Positions 52,372 to 61,609 of a stretch of 64,000 nt of DNA are shown here, one piece after another. This DNA is from Ruegeria arenilitoris (GTDB lineage: Bacteria > Pseudomonadota > Alphaproteobacteria > Rhodobacterales > Rhodobacteraceae). The notes below the pieces were generated by a model. That model had not been told where the DNA came from. It did not search any database and saw only the letters and a program-made list of their open reading frames with translations. The stretch lies in contig NZ_WQCA01000012.1 of the NCBI RefSeq assembly GCF_013032445.1, positions 1 through 64,000 on the forward strand, given 5' to 3'. A program made the position numbers and the translations under genes. How positions within the stretch are numbered: the stretch's first letter is position 1; every line of letters begins with the position of its first letter.

Positions 52372-53820
52372 ATGGAAATGCCCCGGCCAAACCCCGAAAT
52401 CCTGGCGCGCAAGCAGGCGGTGCTGTCGCGCCTGCTGCAGGTGTTGCCTGCGGACGCCGTGATCCATGATCCGGCTGAGACCCGCGCCTATGAATGTGAC
52501 GCGCTGACCGCCTATCGCTGCCCGCCGATGCTGGCGGTGCTGCCGTCGAATACGCAAGAGGTCTCGGACGTGCTGCGCATCTGCCATGAAGAGGGCGTGC
52601 CGGTGGTGCCGCGCGGCTCGGGAACCTCGCTGGCAGGCGGGGCACTGCCCACTGCGGATTGCGTCATTCTGGGCATTGCCCGGATGAATGAGGTTCTGGA
52701 AACCGATTATGACAATCGCTTCATCCGGGTTCAGACCGGCCGAACCAACCTGAGCGTAACAGGTGCTGTGGAAGAAGAAGATTTTTTTTACGCGCCCGAC
52801 CCGTCCTCGCAATTGGCCTGCGCGATTGCCGGGAATATCGCGATGAACTCGGGCGGGGCGCATTGCCTGAAATATGGTGTGACCACCAACAATCTGCTGG
52901 GCATTAAAATGGTAATGATGGATGGCAGCGTGGTCGAGATCGGCGGCGCGCATCTGGACGCGGGTGGTTTGGACCTGCTGGGGGTCATTTGTGGCTCAGA
53001 AGGGCAATTGGGCGTGGTGACTGAGGCCACGCTGCGTATTCTACGCAAACCTGAAGGCGCTCGGCCGGTTCTGATGGGCTTCGATGACAATGAGGTCGCG
53101 GGGCAATGCGTGTCCGACATCATCAAATCAGGCATCCTGCCGGTTGCGATCGAGTTCATGGACACGCTCTGCATCAGGGCTTGCGAGAACTTCGCCCATG
53201 CAGGCTATCCGGATTGCCACGCGCTGCTGATTGTCGAGGTTGAAGGCTCCGAGGCCGAGATCAACGATCAACTGTCGAAAATCATCGAGATCGCCAAGCG
53301 TCACAATCCGGTGGAACTGCGCGAAAGCCAGTCGGCAGAGGAAAGCGCCAAGATTTGGCTGGGGCGCAAATCGGCTTTTGGCGCGATGGGGCAAATGAAC
53401 GATTACATGTGTCTGGACGGCACGATCCCGGTGTCCTCTCTGCCAGAAGTCCTGCGCCGGATTGGTGAGTTGAGCGAAGAATACGGCCTGCCAGTGGGCA
53501 ACGTGTTCCATGCCGGAGACGGCAATATGCACCCGTTGATCCTGTTTGATGCCAACAAACCCGGTGATCTGGAGAAGTGTGAGGCGTTCGGCGCCGATAT
53601 CCTGAAACTTTGCGTCGATGTGGGCGGTTGCCTGACTGGTGAGCATGGCGTGGGTATCGAAAAGCGCGATCTCATGTCCCATCAATATGCGCCTGCGGAC
53701 CTTGAGGCACAGATGGCCGTGAAGGATGTGTTCGATCCCAAATGGCTGCTGAATCCTGCAAAGGTGTTTCCTTTGGATGCGTCCGAATCCCGTCGGGATG
53801 TACCGGTTGCTGCGAAATAA
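52372..53820 (+). CDS. glcD: Glycolate oxidase subunit GlcD (FAD-linked)
   Basis: A protein of 482 residues with the FAD-binding PCMH domain (VPVVPRGSGTSLAGGALP at about 76-93, then GNIAMNSGGAHCLKYG) and the lactate/glycolate oxidase C-terminal domain with GNVFHAGDGNMHPLI and CLTGEHGVGIEK. It oxidises glycolate to glyoxylate as part of GlcDEF. Glycolate from phytoplankton is a common substrate for marine bacteria. Confidence 0.94.
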   Translation: MEMPRPNPEILARKQAVLSRLLQVLPADAVIHDPAETRAYECDALTAYRCPPMLAVLPSNTQEVSDVLRICHEEGVPVVPRGSGTSLAGGALPTADCVILGIARMNEVLETDYDNRFIRVQTGRTNLSVTGAVEEEDFFYAPDPSSQLACAIAGNIAMNSGGAHCLKYGVTTNNLLGIKMVMMDGSVVEIGGAHLDAGGLDLLGVICGSEGQLGVVTEATLRILRKPEGARPVLMGFDDNEVAGQCVSDIIKSGILPVAIEFMDTLCIRACENFAHAGYPDCHALLIVEVEGSEAEINDQLSKIIEIAKRHNPVELRESQSAEESAKIWLGRKSAFGAMGQMNDYMCLDGTIPVSSLPEVLRRIGELSEEYGLPVGNVFHAGDGNMHPLILFDANKPGDLEKCEAFGADILKLCVDVGGCLTGEHGVGIEKRDLMSHQYAPADLEAQMAVKDVFDPKWLLNPAKVFPLDASESRRDVPVAAK

Positions 53821-53845
53821 CAGGCTCTAACAAAGAAGATTTGCG

Positions 53846-54946
53846 ATGAAACCTGAGACAGAGGCCGAACTGGCCGAGATTGTGGCCGGGCTGACAGAAC
53901 CAGTGCGTATTGTCGGCGGCGGCACGCGTGGAGTGGGCGGGCCGGAGGCCACGCTTGAGACCTCGGGGCTGAGCGGGATTACCCTCTATGAGCCCGGCGC
54001 GTTGACCCTGGTGGCGCAGGCAGGCACGCCCGTGGCCGAAATTGAGGCCGCTTTGGAGGCCGAAGGGCAGCAACTGGCGTTTGAACCGATGGATCATCGC
54101 GGGCTGCTGGGTACCAGCGGGACGCCTTCCATTGGCGGGGTTGTGGCCGCCAATATCTCGGGTCCGCGCCGTATTCAGGCCGGGGCCTGTCGCGACTTCC
54201 TGCTGGGTGTGCGCTATGTCGATGGTATGGGTCAGGTCATTAAGAATGGCGGTCGGGTGATGAAAAACGTGACCGGCTATGATCTGGTCAAGCTGATGGC
54301 CGGGTCATGGGGCGCGCTTGGGGTTCTGACCGAGGTATCGCTGAAGGTGTTGCCCAAGCCCGAAGCCGTTGCGACCCTTGCTGTTCAGGTCGCGGATGCC
54401 GAGGAAGCGGTTCAGGCCTTGTCCACCGCGCTGAAATCTCCGTTCGAGGTCAGCGGGGCCGCGTTTGACCCGCAGGACGGGCGGGCGTTGTTGCGGGTTG
54501 AGGGGTTTTCGGATTCGGTCGCTTACCGGGCAGAACAGCTGAAAACCACGCTATCGGGATTTGGTGAGATTACCGAGGTCTCGGAACCCACTGAGTTGTG
54601 GCGGGGTCTGCGTGATGTCAGGCCATTTCACGGGCAGGAAGGTGATGTCTGGCGGATTTCGGTCAAGCCCACCGATGCGCCGGATATCGTGACCCGGCTT
54701 GAGACGGATCAGACCCTGTTGGATTGGGGTGGAGGTCTGATCTGGGCGCGCGTTCCCGAAGGCACCGATCTGCGCGCTCGGCTGGGCGGGTTCAACGGAC
54801 ATGCGACGCTGGTGCGCGGGGATGCGGAAACTGCTGATGCCTTGGGTCGGTTTCAGCCTGAATCCGGGGAAGTACAGGCTCTAACGCAGGGGTTACGGCA
54901 GCGTTTCGATCCGCGCGGTGTCTTTAATCCGGGGTTGATGGGGTAA
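53846..54946 (+). CDS. glcE: Glycolate oxidase subunit GlcE
   Basis: A protein of 366 residues with an FAD-binding domain parallel to GlcD but shorter: RIVGGGTRGVG near residue 20, GGVVAANISGPRR and GRVMKNVTGYDLVKLMAGSW. It is the second flavin subunit of the complex. It lies 25 bases after glcD and 4 before glcF. Confidence 0.94.
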   Translation: MKPETEAELAEIVAGLTEPVRIVGGGTRGVGGPEATLETSGLSGITLYEPGALTLVAQAGTPVAEIEAALEAEGQQLAFEPMDHRGLLGTSGTPSIGGVVAANISGPRRIQAGACRDFLLGVRYVDGMGQVIKNGGRVMKNVTGYDLVKLMAGSWGALGVLTEVSLKVLPKPEAVATLAVQVADAEEAVQALSTALKSPFEVSGAAFDPQDGRALLRVEGFSDSVAYRAEQLKTTLSGFGEITEVSEPTELWRGLRDVRPFHGQEGDVWRISVKPTDAPDIVTRLETDQTLLDWGGGLIWARVPEGTDLRARLGGFNGHATLVRGDAETADALGRFQPESGEVQALTQGLRQRFDPRGVFNPGLMG

Positions 54947-54950
54947 GTCG

Positions 54951-56267
54951 ATGCAGACGACATTCACGGAAAAGCAGCTGCAAGATCCGGCAATACAACG
55001 TTCTAATGAAATCCTGCGCAGTTGTGTGCATTGCGGGTTCTGTACCGCCACCTGCCCGACCTATCAGGTGCTGGGGGATGAGCTCGACAGCCCGCGCGGG
55101 CGCATCTATTTGATCAAGGACATGCTGGAAAACGAACGTGTGCCTGATGAGAAAACCGTCAAGCATATCGACCGCTGCCTGTCCTGTCTGGCCTGTATGA
55201 CAACCTGCCCCTCGGGCGTGCACTACATGCATCTGGTCGACCACGCGCGGGAATATATCGAGGCCAACTACAAACGCCCCTTCACCGATCGCGCCTTGCG
55301 CTGGGTACTGGCGCAGATTCTGCCTTATCCAATGCGGTTCCGTTGGGCGCTGATCGGGGCAAAGCTGGGCCGCCCGTTCCGGTTCCTGATGCCTGATGCA
55401 AGGCTGCGGGCGATGCTGGACATGGCACCGAAACATATCCCTCCGGTCAGTCGCAATGACGACCCGCAGAGTTTTGCGCCCAAGGAGCCACGTACCAAGC
55501 GCGTGGCGCTGATGACAGGCTGTGCGCAAAAGGCGCTGAACACCGATATCAACGACGCGACGATCCGCCTGCTCACCCGGTTGGGGTGCGAAGTTGTAGT
55601 GGCTGAGGGCGCCGGGTGTTGTGGCGCGCTGACCCATCACATGGGTAAGGTGCAGGACAGTCACAAAGCGGCTGAGGCCAATATCAGAGCCTGGGTGGCA
55701 GAGATGAATGGCGAGAGCCTGGACGCCATCGTCATCAACACCTCGGGCTGCGGCACCACCGTGAAGGACTATGGCCATATGTTCCGGAACGATCCGCTGG
55801 CCGAAGATGCGGCAAGGGTGTCGGGCATTGCCATGGATATCAGCGAGTTGCTGATGCAGCTCAGCCTGCCTGAAGCCGCGAAAAAGGACATGGTCGTCGC
55901 CTATCACGCAGCCTGTTCTCTACAGCACGGGCAAAAAATCAAAACCTATCCGAAGGACTTGCTGAAAAGGGCAGGTTTCACCGTGTTAGAGCCTGTAGAC
56001 AGCCATCTGTGCTGCGGCAGCGCGGGGACATACAACCTGATGCAGCCTGAAATCTCAGGCCAGTTGAAGCAGCGCAAGGTCAGAACACTTGAGGCCAAGA
56101 AACCCGACGTAATCGCTGCGGGCAATATCGGATGCATGATGCAGATCGGGTCTGGCACAGATATTCCCGTTCTGCACACTGTTGAGCTGTTGGATTGGGC
56201 GACCGGCGGCCCCGAACCGAGGGCCCTGCAAACCGGCCGCACGCCAGAGGTTCCGATCCTCAGGTAA
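54951..56267 (+). CDS. glcF: Glycolate oxidase iron-sulfur subunit GlcF
   Basis: A protein of 438 residues with two 4Fe-4S ferredoxin motifs, CVHCGFCTATCP (about 24-35) and CLSCLACMTTCP (about 76-87), followed by two CCG domains (GAGCCGALTHHMG and HLCCGSAGTYNL). It passes electrons from the flavin subunits to the respiratory chain. Confidence 0.95.
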   Translation: MQTTFTEKQLQDPAIQRSNEILRSCVHCGFCTATCPTYQVLGDELDSPRGRIYLIKDMLENERVPDEKTVKHIDRCLSCLACMTTCPSGVHYMHLVDHAREYIEANYKRPFTDRALRWVLAQILPYPMRFRWALIGAKLGRPFRFLMPDARLRAMLDMAPKHIPPVSRNDDPQSFAPKEPRTKRVALMTGCAQKALNTDINDATIRLLTRLGCEVVVAEGAGCCGALTHHMGKVQDSHKAAEANIRAWVAEMNGESLDAIVINTSGCGTTVKDYGHMFRNDPLAEDAARVSGIAMDISELLMQLSLPEAAKKDMVVAYHAACSLQHGQKIKTYPKDLLKRAGFTVLEPVDSHLCCGSAGTYNLMQPEISGQLKQRKVRTLEAKKPDVIAAGNIGCMMQIGSGTDIPVLHTVELLDWATGGPEPRALQTGRTPEVPILR

Positions 56268-56274
56268 GCGCGGA

Positions 56275-56292
56275 TGATGCAGCGGTGCATCA
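56275..56292 (+). terminator. Short hairpin after glcF
   Basis: TGATGCA and TGCATCA (7-bp stem, loop GCGG) start 8 bases after the glcF stop. Only GGTTTC follows, so the strength is uncertain. Confidence 0.5.
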
Positions 56293-56385
56293 GGTTTCGC
56301 GGGAAAGCGTAGCCGACGCAACCGCCCTATTTTCGCCCCACCAGGGCCGTAGGAAGGTAAGCTGACAGCAACGTCGGAGAACCGT

Positions 56386-57177
56386 TTGCGAAATTGGATC
56401 AAGGCAATCGCGCTGGCACTGATGCCGATGGCCGCCGTGGCGCAGGACAGTGGGCTGAAAAGCCTGGACACCACCGATGCCGGGCGGGCGTGGATGGCTG
56501 TGGGACGTCTGAACATCAACGGCATGGGCTTCTGCACAGGCACTTTGATTTCGCCAACATTGGTTCTGACCGCAGCCCATTGCCTGTTTGATAAGGCGAC
56601 AGGTAAACGGATCGATCTTTCCGAGGTCGAGTTTCTTGCGGCCTGGCGTTTGGGGCGTGCTTCGGCCTATAGAGCCGCCCGGCAAGCAGTGATTCATCCA
56701 GACTATCTGTACAACAGAAATACTCCGACGGCGCGGATAGGTAGTGACATCGCCCTGATCGAACTGTGGCAGCCCATTCGCAACACTACCGTAATTCCCT
56801 TTGAAACCGGTGATCGCCCGCGCAGGGGGGCCGAAGTGGGCGTGGTTTCCTACGCACAGGACCGGTCCGAGGCACCGGCGCTGCAAGAGGTCTGTTCGGT
56901 CATGACCCGTCAGTCCGATGTTTTGGTTATGTCTTGCGACGTCGAGTACGGCTCATCCGGTGCGCCAGTCTTCTCCTTTGATGGAGACCGCCCACGTATC
57001 GTGTCCGTGGTGGCCGCCAAGGCTGAATTTAACGGTCAACGCGTCGCTGTGGGTACAACGGTAGAGGGATCTCTGAACCTGTTGCACGCGGAATTGCTTG
57101 CCGGTCGCGGATTCCGCGCCGCTACGCCCACAGGCACAACCCAAAGGAATATTGGTGCGAGATTCATTAAGCCATGA
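56386..57177 (+). CDS. Secreted trypsin-like serine protease (copy 1)
   Basis: A chymotrypsin-fold protease of 263 residues with a signal peptide ending AVAQ (about residue 20). The triad is H65 (TAAHC), D121 (SDIAL) and S191 (GSSGAP, where trypsins have GDSGGP). The start is TTG 56386, 6 bases after GGAGA. The C-terminus ends GARFIKP, echoed in the next protein. The end overlaps copy 2 by 4 bases. Confidence 0.88.
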   Translation: MRNWIKAIALALMPMAAVAQDSGLKSLDTTDAGRAWMAVGRLNINGMGFCTGTLISPTLVLTAAHCLFDKATGKRIDLSEVEFLAAWRLGRASAYRAARQAVIHPDYLYNRNTPTARIGSDIALIELWQPIRNTTVIPFETGDRPRRGAEVGVVSYAQDRSEAPALQEVCSVMTRQSDVLVMSCDVEYGSSGAPVFSFDGDRPRIVSVVAAKAEFNGQRVAVGTTVEGSLNLLHAELLAGRGFRAATPTGTTQRNIGARFIKP

Positions 57178-57989
57178 ACAAAATTCTAGTATGCGCCCTT
57201 TTATGTTTATCGGTTTTTGCAACCCAATCTCACGCGCAAGCCAACAAACGCAAACTGACGGACCGCGAGGATCTGTACGGCTGGGAAGCCATCGGTCGTC
57301 TGGACACAGGTAAGCAAGGATTCTGCACAGCAACCTTAATTGCGCAGGATCTGGTTCTGACAGCTGCCCATTGTGCGATCGAAAATAAAACGGGCAGGCC
57401 TTATGAGCCTGAAGACGTGACGTTCCGGGCCGGGCTGAGCAACGGTAAATCGCTGGCAGATCGCAAGGTCGCTCAGATCGCGATTCACCCCGAATACCTC
57501 AAACACCCCGAGCTTTCGGCCGCAGGGGTCCGAGCGGATGTCGCCCTGATGCGGCTTGAACAGCCCATTCCCTATTCCGTGGCCAATCCCTTTGCCCTGC
57601 ACAGCGGGCGCGTGGCCGGGAACGAGGTCAGCATCGCCTCATACGGGCGTGGCCGGTCCGAAGCGATCACTCGGGAACGGTCCTGTCGCATTTTGGATCG
57701 GCGGCAGGGGCTGATCACCTTTAACTGTGACATTACCTTTGGTTCGTCTGGCTCTGCCTTGCTGGCCCGGAATGGTCCGCGTTGGCAGATACTGTCGGTT
57801 GTTTCTGCCGTTGGAACCAATGGACGGCAGAAGGTTGGATTCGGCATGGAACTTGCTGGAATCGTTGCCGATCTCAAGGCTGATCTGCGTCGTGATGCGC
57901 CAAAACCCAAGGCTTCGATCCGACGGCTGCAGGTGGGGTCGGGCAAGTCCAGTTCGGGTGCGAAATTCATCTCTTCTGGTGGGTCTTGA
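57174..57989 (+). CDS. Secreted trypsin-like serine protease (copy 2)
   Basis: A paralogue of 271 residues with a signal peptide (ending SHAQ, about residue 22). The triad is H66 (TAAHC), D122 (ADVAL) and S192 (GSSGSA). A Lys/Arg/Ser-rich C-terminal tail of about 40 residues ends in GAKFISSGGS. The stop codon lies inside the -35 box of the downstream heat-shock promoter. Confidence 0.88.
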   Translation: MNKILVCALLCLSVFATQSHAQANKRKLTDREDLYGWEAIGRLDTGKQGFCTATLIAQDLVLTAAHCAIENKTGRPYEPEDVTFRAGLSNGKSLADRKVAQIAIHPEYLKHPELSAAGVRADVALMRLEQPIPYSVANPFALHSGRVAGNEVSIASYGRGRSEAITRERSCRILDRRQGLITFNCDITFGSSGSALLARNGPRWQILSVVSAVGTNGRQKVGFGMELAGIVADLKADLRRDAPKPKASIRRLQVGSGKSSSGAKFISSGGS

Positions 57990-58013
57990 ACTCGGTCAAA
58001 ATGCTCCCCATGT
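57985..58013 (+). promoter_or_regulatory. RpoH (sigma-32)-type heat-shock promoter
   Basis: CTTGAA (57985-57990) and CCCCATGT (58006-58013) match the sigma-32 consensus with a 15-base spacer. The promoter is about 100 bases before hsp20 and its -35 overlaps the protease stop codon. Confidence 0.85.
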
Positions 58014-58111
58014 GATTTGTACCGGGTCGCCGCAAACGGGGCCCGGCATACTGAACCGCCCGTCCGAACGGAGGGCAAAACACAGATCGCTCAGACATGA
58101 GGATATGACAC

Positions 58112-58579
58112 ATGCGTACTTTTGATTTTGCACCGCTGCACCGCGCCACCATTGGTTTCGACCAGATCGCCGACATGATGGACCGCGTTTTGACCAATGA
58201 CGTGGCTCAGCCCAGCTACCCGCCATATAACATCGAAAAAACCGATGCCGACACCTATCGCATCTCGGTCGCTGTCGCCGGTTTTGCCGAGGATGACCTG
58301 TCGGTCGAAGTGAAGGAAAACGCTCTGATCGTCGCCGGCAAGAAAGCCGCCGAGGATAAAGAGCGCAGCTACCTGCACCGTGGCATCGCCACCCGCGCGT
58401 TCGAGCGCCGCTTTGCGCTGGCCGACCACGTGCGCGTCACCGGCGCCAGCCATGAAAATGGCATGCTGAACATCGACCTGAAGCGCGAAGTGCCCGAGGC
58501 GCTGAAACCGCGCCGGATCGAGATTTCTTCGGCCAAGGCCATCGAAAAGGACGTGGTCGACGCCAAAGCTGTGAACTAA
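58112..58579 (+). CDS. Small heat-shock protein, Hsp20 family
   Basis: An IbpA-type chaperone of 155 residues that holds unfolded proteins. The alpha-crystallin domain spans about 38-135 (YNIEKTDADTYRISVAVAGF, VAGKKA, FERRFALADHVRVTGASHEN GMLNI). The upstream RpoH promoter and downstream terminator make it a separate heat-shock unit. Confidence 0.95.
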   Translation: MRTFDFAPLHRATIGFDQIADMMDRVLTNDVAQPSYPPYNIEKTDADTYRISVAVAGFAEDDLSVEVKENALIVAGKKAAEDKERSYLHRGIATRAFERRFALADHVRVTGASHENGMLNIDLKREVPEALKPRRIEISSAKAIEKDVVDAKAVN

Positions 58580-58631
58580 GGCCGTTGACCTTTCGGCGAT
58601 GGTCCCGCCTCTCGGGATAATCGCAGACTGC

Positions 58632-58667
58632 ACGCCCCGCGCACCTCCAGGCGCGGGGCGTTGTTTT
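58632..58667 (+). terminator. hsp20 terminator
   Basis: ACGCCCCGCGC (58632-58642) and GCGCGGGGCGT (58651-58661) form a perfect 11-bp stem followed by TGTTTT. Confidence 0.9.
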
Positions 58668-58793
58668 GTAAAGCCGGAAATCCTGATCGAAGGTCGCCGT
58701 CGATCAATTTGCGATTAGAAGACAGACCGTGCTTGGTGGTCAGAAAATGCCAGTTCGTTGCACAGGCCAATCAAAAAAAGATGCCGGAAAAGC

Positions 58794-59135
58794 TTATTCA
58801 ATCACCCAAACAAGCGGCCCATTGGCTCCCGTGACGGTAACGCTTTCTTCTCCCAGAACTGTTTCCTGACAAACCTGACCCTGGTCAGCAAGAGGCGATG
58901 GCGGGTTAAGTGTACGGCACCATTGACCGCCTATGATTTCCCAGGCCCCGCTAAATGTATTGCCGTTTTTAGTCGTGCCGGTGAACGTACCGTCTTCCAA
59001 TACGTCTATGACCGTACCACCGTTCGATATCGTTTTACCGGCAAGAGCTGCAACAAGCGGATCCTCGACACCGGTATCTGTGCACGCGCTGAAACCAAGT
59101 AAGGCGGTAGGCGCAAGAATACTGATAAACTTCAT
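58794..59135 (-). CDS. Small lipoprotein-like secreted protein
   Basis: A protein of 113 residues. The N-terminus MKFISILAPTALLGFSAC looks like a lipoprotein signal with C18 as lipidation site, though the lipobox is imperfect. The mature part (DVLEDGTFTGTTKNGNTFSG, GGQWCRTLNPP) resembles small beta-rich proteins. AAGGGGGAAC precedes the ATG; an extension to 59192 is not supported. The function is unknown. Confidence 0.7.
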   Translation of the reverse strand: MKFISILAPTALLGFSACTDTGVEDPLVAALAGKTISNGGTVIDVLEDGTFTGTTKNGNTFSGAWEIIGGQWCRTLNPPSPLADQGQVCQETVLGEESVTVTGANGPLVWVIE

Positions 59136-59248
59136 AAGTTCCCCCTTAAAAAAAGTGCATCTAGGAAACTCTGCACCATAGGTTCGAGTCAAGGCTCCAT
59201 GGTTTTGTGGGCTTTGCAGGGGGAAGGTTGATTAAACCGGATCGAAAC

Positions 59249-59285
59249 AAACTGCCCCGCACTTTGTCATGCGGGACAGTTTTTT
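59249..59285 (-). terminator. Terminator of the phytase-like gene
   Basis: AACTG-C-CCCGCA (59249-59260 region) pairs with TGCGGG-A-CAGTT, and an A/T-rich flank on each side fits termination on the minus strand, 8 bases after the gene's stop. Confidence 0.75.
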
Positions 59286-59292
59286 GTGTGGA

Positions 59293-61476
59293 TCAATTCC
59301 CAGCCGTCACTGACCCGATCGACCAGAACATCGTCTCGCCCGAGGCATCGTCGACGCCGTCATTGTCGGTCATCACGAACGCCTCGCCCGAGGGCGGGAT
59401 GGCCAGACCTTCGATCTTGTCCAGAACGTAACCGCCGGTCGAAGTCAGGTCAGGCAGCAGGTCACGAACCTCTTGCTTGCTGACCACGGGCAGGTCTCCG
59501 CCCAGCGGGGCCGGAGTCATTTCGGACAGTGGGATGCGGTAGATCTTCTTGGTCACCGCGCGGTGGTCGTGCTGGTTGTCGCGCTCGATGACATAGACAT
59601 GATCCCCGAAGGCCACGATTTCCGACAGGCCAACCCAGCCCGTGTCCGGGTCCGCCTTGGGATAGTGGACGGCGCCCCATTCCTTTGTGTCCAGGTTGTA
59701 GGCGACCAGTTTCACGTGGTTTTCCGGGTCGTCTTTCCATTCGCGCTGAACGGCCATCCACAGCGTGTCGCCGACCTTGGTGATGCCCTCAAAACCAAAG
59801 CGTTTCTCAACAGCCATCAGTTCCGGCGGCAGGCCGATCTCGCCCTTGCGGTCTTTGATCATGCCGTCAGCCGAGACGTGATAGATCGCGTGCGGGATGA
59901 CGCGGTCGGTGCGGCCTTCGGAGGCGACGTAGAAGCCACCCTCGCCGTCCAGCGTTATGCCCTCAAGGTCCAGCTTCTGCGCCGGGTTGCCGTCTTGGCG
60001 GTGGATGCGGATCACGTCGACGATACGGGCGGGGGTTTGGCTGGGGTCGATCTTGAAGATCGAGGGCTGGAAGCCGTAGAAGCTGTCATTGACCGCGTAG
60101 ATCATGCCGTCTTCGTCAGCGACCAGACCGGACAGAGCACCCCATCCGATCAGTTCATCTGCGCCTTCCGACGTCAAATGCGGGTAGGCGGCGGGGGCGT
60201 TCTGATACTCGAAGATCGAGACATGCGCCCGCGGGCCGCCATCTTCGATCAGGTCTTTTTCGTTGGCCGACACAAGCAGGTTGCGCTCGGGGATCGCCAC
60301 ATGGCCTTCCGGCCCAACACCCGAGGGCAACAGTTGCTTCAGCACCGGGTTGGCCGGATCGGTGGCGTCATAGACACCCACGACCGAAGCGCGCTCGGCC
60401 CCCACAAAGATCATGGGTGTGCCGCCAAAGGTGGCTGCGGTCACGCTTTCAGGCTCGACCCCTTTGCTGTCCGATCGTTTGTCGGGGTAGTGGCCGATCT
60501 GGATGATGGCTTTCTCGAAATCGGTGCCGTTTTCGTAAACAACGGTGCCGTCCTTGTGGAAGATCGTCCAACCACGTGAGCCGCCCTCGTAGTCGCCTTC
60601 GTTGGCGGTGGCGAAGTGGTTGTCATCGATCCATTTCACCGCGTCCGGTTCGCGCAGGCGGCCCGGCTGGCTTTCGGTGAAGATCAGCGCGCCGCGTTCA
60701 TCGGTGGCGTCGATGCCCTCCAGATCCACGCTGCCCGCCGAGAAATGGCTGATCACGGTGCCGCTCTTGTCGACAACCGCGATGTGGTTGTTCTCTTGCA
60801 GAGTGATGACGGTTTCGCCCAGACCGTTGATGTCTACGAACTCGGGTTCGGGGTCGGTTGGGGCGACTTCGGCTAGACCGGTCAGCGAGGCCATGGTCAT
60901 GCCCGCGCAATCCAGCGCGCCATCTTTCAGCGGAACCAGAGCCAGCGACCCGGCGGGCAGTTGTGGGATGATGCCGTCGTTCAGGTCTTCATCACGTTCG
61001 TTTTCAATCGCCACAGCGACAAAGCTGCCATCGGGTGCAATGGCAACGCTGTCGGGCTGGCCGCCCAGATCGCAAGCGCTGGTCTCCGCTTTACCCGCGA
61101 TATCGACCGAAATCAGCTTGCCCGACGGTTCAGTGTAGCTTTCGGACGTGTTCACGCCCACAAAGGCCATCGCGCCAACGATCCCAACCGAGGTCGGTTC
61201 ACCACCTACATCCATCGCGCCCAAAGGCGACGGGTTCGCAGGATCGGTTATATCGACCATACCGATCACACCCAGCGGGCTGTCGGTGTAAACCAGCGTC
61301 ATACCATCCGCGGTGGCCGCGATGATCTCGGGCGAGGTTTCGCGGGTGGTATCAGCCCCATCGGCCATGTTTTTGACGACCGGGAAGGACGCAATTCGGT
61401 TGAAATTCATCTCTGCCACGGCCTGACCGGCGGTCAGGGCAAGGGCAGATGTCAGGCAGACAAAGCGCGATGACAT
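59293..61476 (-). CDS. Secreted phytase-like esterase family protein with beta-propeller region
   Basis: A protein of 727 residues with a signal peptide (ending AVAE, about 22). The first 400 residues are beta-propeller-like (choice-of-anchor I type: VDITDPANPSPLGAMDVGG, VYDATDPANPVLKQLLPSG). The last 300 match the esterase-like phytase family (LDLEGITLDGEGGFYVASEG, RFGFEGITKVGDTLW, LDKIEGLAIPPSGEAFVMTD). It probably releases phosphate from organic esters outside the cell. A Pho-box-like array lies upstream. Confidence 0.85.
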   Translation of the reverse strand: MSSRFVCLTSALALTAGQAVAEMNFNRIASFPVVKNMADGADTTRETSPEIIAATADGMTLVYTDSPLGVIGMVDITDPANPSPLGAMDVGGEPTSVGIVGAMAFVGVNTSESYTEPSGKLISVDIAGKAETSACDLGGQPDSVAIAPDGSFVAVAIENERDEDLNDGIIPQLPAGSLALVPLKDGALDCAGMTMASLTGLAEVAPTDPEPEFVDINGLGETVITLQENNHIAVVDKSGTVISHFSAGSVDLEGIDATDERGALIFTESQPGRLREPDAVKWIDDNHFATANEGDYEGGSRGWTIFHKDGTVVYENGTDFEKAIIQIGHYPDKRSDSKGVEPESVTAATFGGTPMIFVGAERASVVGVYDATDPANPVLKQLLPSGVGPEGHVAIPERNLLVSANEKDLIEDGGPRAHVSIFEYQNAPAAYPHLTSEGADELIGWGALSGLVADEDGMIYAVNDSFYGFQPSIFKIDPSQTPARIVDVIRIHRQDGNPAQKLDLEGITLDGEGGFYVASEGRTDRVIPHAIYHVSADGMIKDRKGEIGLPPELMAVEKRFGFEGITKVGDTLWMAVQREWKDDPENHVKLVAYNLDTKEWGAVHYPKADPDTGWVGLSEIVAFGDHVYVIERDNQHDHRAVTKKIYRIPLSEMTPAPLGGDLPVVSKQEVRDLLPDLTSTGGYVLDKIEGLAIPPSGEAFVMTDNDGVDDASGETMFWSIGSVTAGN

Positions 61477-61535
61477 CGGTAGGTATCCCCCTTTACTTGG
61501 ATGTCAGAGGGATGACCGCCGTTCATTGCGCTTTT

Positions 61536-61564
61536 GTGACAGTTAGGATTCAGTTTGGTGACAA
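61536..61564 (-). promoter_or_regulatory. Pho-box-like triple repeat
   Basis: On the minus strand: TTGTCAC-CAAA-CTGAATC-CTAA-CTGTCAC, three 7-base units each separated by 4 bases (11-base period). The outer units match the CTGTCAT-type PhoB half-site and the middle one is degenerate. It is 60 bases upstream of the phytase-like gene start. Confidence 0.65.
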
Positions 61565-61609
61565 GCCCATTAAAGATGACCACCGCACAAAGGCGATGGC
61601 GAGGCCGGA

